Positions 6,591 through 6,647 of a DNA stretch of 6,647 nt are shown here, piece by piece. Positions within the stretch are counted from its first letter, which is position 1. Each line of letters starts with the position of its first letter. The stretch is taken from positions 1 to 6,647 of the forward strand of contig SKGJ01000422.1 of assembly GCA_007117525.1 (NCBI GenBank). Direction: 5' to 3'. The stretch is from Alkalimonas sp. GTDB lineage: Bacteria; Pseudomonadota; Gammaproteobacteria; Enterobacterales; Alteromonadaceae. The position numbers were made by a program, and so were the translations under genes. Under the pieces are notes generated by a model. It ran no database searches. It worked only from the letters and a program-made list of their open reading frames with translations, and was not told the DNA's origin.

Positions 6591-6647
6591 TGGCATTTAT
6601 TTTGATCAGCATTGGCAGCAATATTGAGCGGGAAAAGCATATCCGCA
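6590..6647 (+). CDS. folK: FolK, hydroxymethyldihydropterin pyrophosphokinase (5' end only)
   Basis: The window ends 19 codons into this gene. The visible product, MAFILISIGSNIEREKHIR, carries the N-terminal (hydrophobic)-(S/A)-x-GSN signature of HPPK, followed by the charged ExxxxIR segment. The enzyme pyrophosphorylates 6-hydroxymethyl-7,8-dihydropterin, the product of FolB, from ATP. The ATG (6590-6592) overlaps the folB TGA as TGATG, and GGGAGG (6577-6582) lies 7 nt upstream, so the two genes form an operon. Only the first strand and loop of the fold are visible, so the assignment rests on this short motif together with the folB neighbour. Confidence 0.85.
   Translation, partial: MAFILISIGSNIEREKHIR

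Overview
The window is a conserved chromosomal housekeeping segment from a gammaproteobacterium. The evidence is the rpsU-dnaG-rpoD macromolecular synthesis operon (minus strand), divergent from tsaD and followed on the far side of rpoD by a tRNA-Ile(CAU) gene, plus plsY, folB and the start of folK. RpoD, DnaG, RpsU, TsaD, PlsY and FolB all align nearly end to end with the E. coli proteins as I recall them, but the gene order (plsY, folB and folK beside tsaD; tRNA-Ile2 just beyond rpoD) points to a non-enteric lineage such as the Pseudomonadales/Oceanospirillales. Genus cannot be fixed from the sequence alone.

Layout. Positions 26-102 (minus): tRNA-Ile(CAU) with an encoded CCA and its own sigma70-type promoter (138-166). 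Positions 211-241: rho-independent terminator of the rpoD operon. Positions 247-2085 (minus): rpoD, with a dedicated extended -10 promoter in the short dnaG-rpoD gap. Positions 2170-3918 (minus): dnaG, starting at GTG without a clear Shine-Dalgarno sequence. Positions 3919-4110: a 192-bp leader/spacer holding an intercistronic terminator just before dnaG. Positions 4111-4326 (minus): rpsU, with a strong Shine-Dalgarno sequence and a promoter at 4388-4417. Positions 4490-5503 (plus): tsaD, divergent from rpsU. Positions 5510-6115 (minus): plsY, convergent with tsaD and separated by only 6 bp. Positions 6237-6590 (plus): folB. Positions 6590-6647 (plus): 5' end of folK, overlapping folB by one base and cut by the window edge.

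Together the genes serve core functions. RpsU (translation initiation), DnaG (replication priming) and RpoD (housekeeping transcription initiation) are co-transcribed, with the intercistronic terminator and the internal rpoD promoter expected to set very different outputs for the three. TsaD (t6A modification) and tRNA-Ile2 (itself a lysidine-modified tRNA) serve decoding. PlsY makes lysophosphatidate for membrane phospholipid. FolB and FolK carry out successive steps of folate synthesis.

I found no mobile element, CRISPR array, prophage or defence gene, and no convincing undescribed system. The points worth a second look are small: an in-frame 9-bp tandem repeat coding an Asp10 run in RpoD, the weak dnaG start behind a terminator, possible alternative hairpins in the dnaG leader, a 9-10 bp duplication over the rpsU stop codon, and a C27/U43 mismatch in the tRNA.
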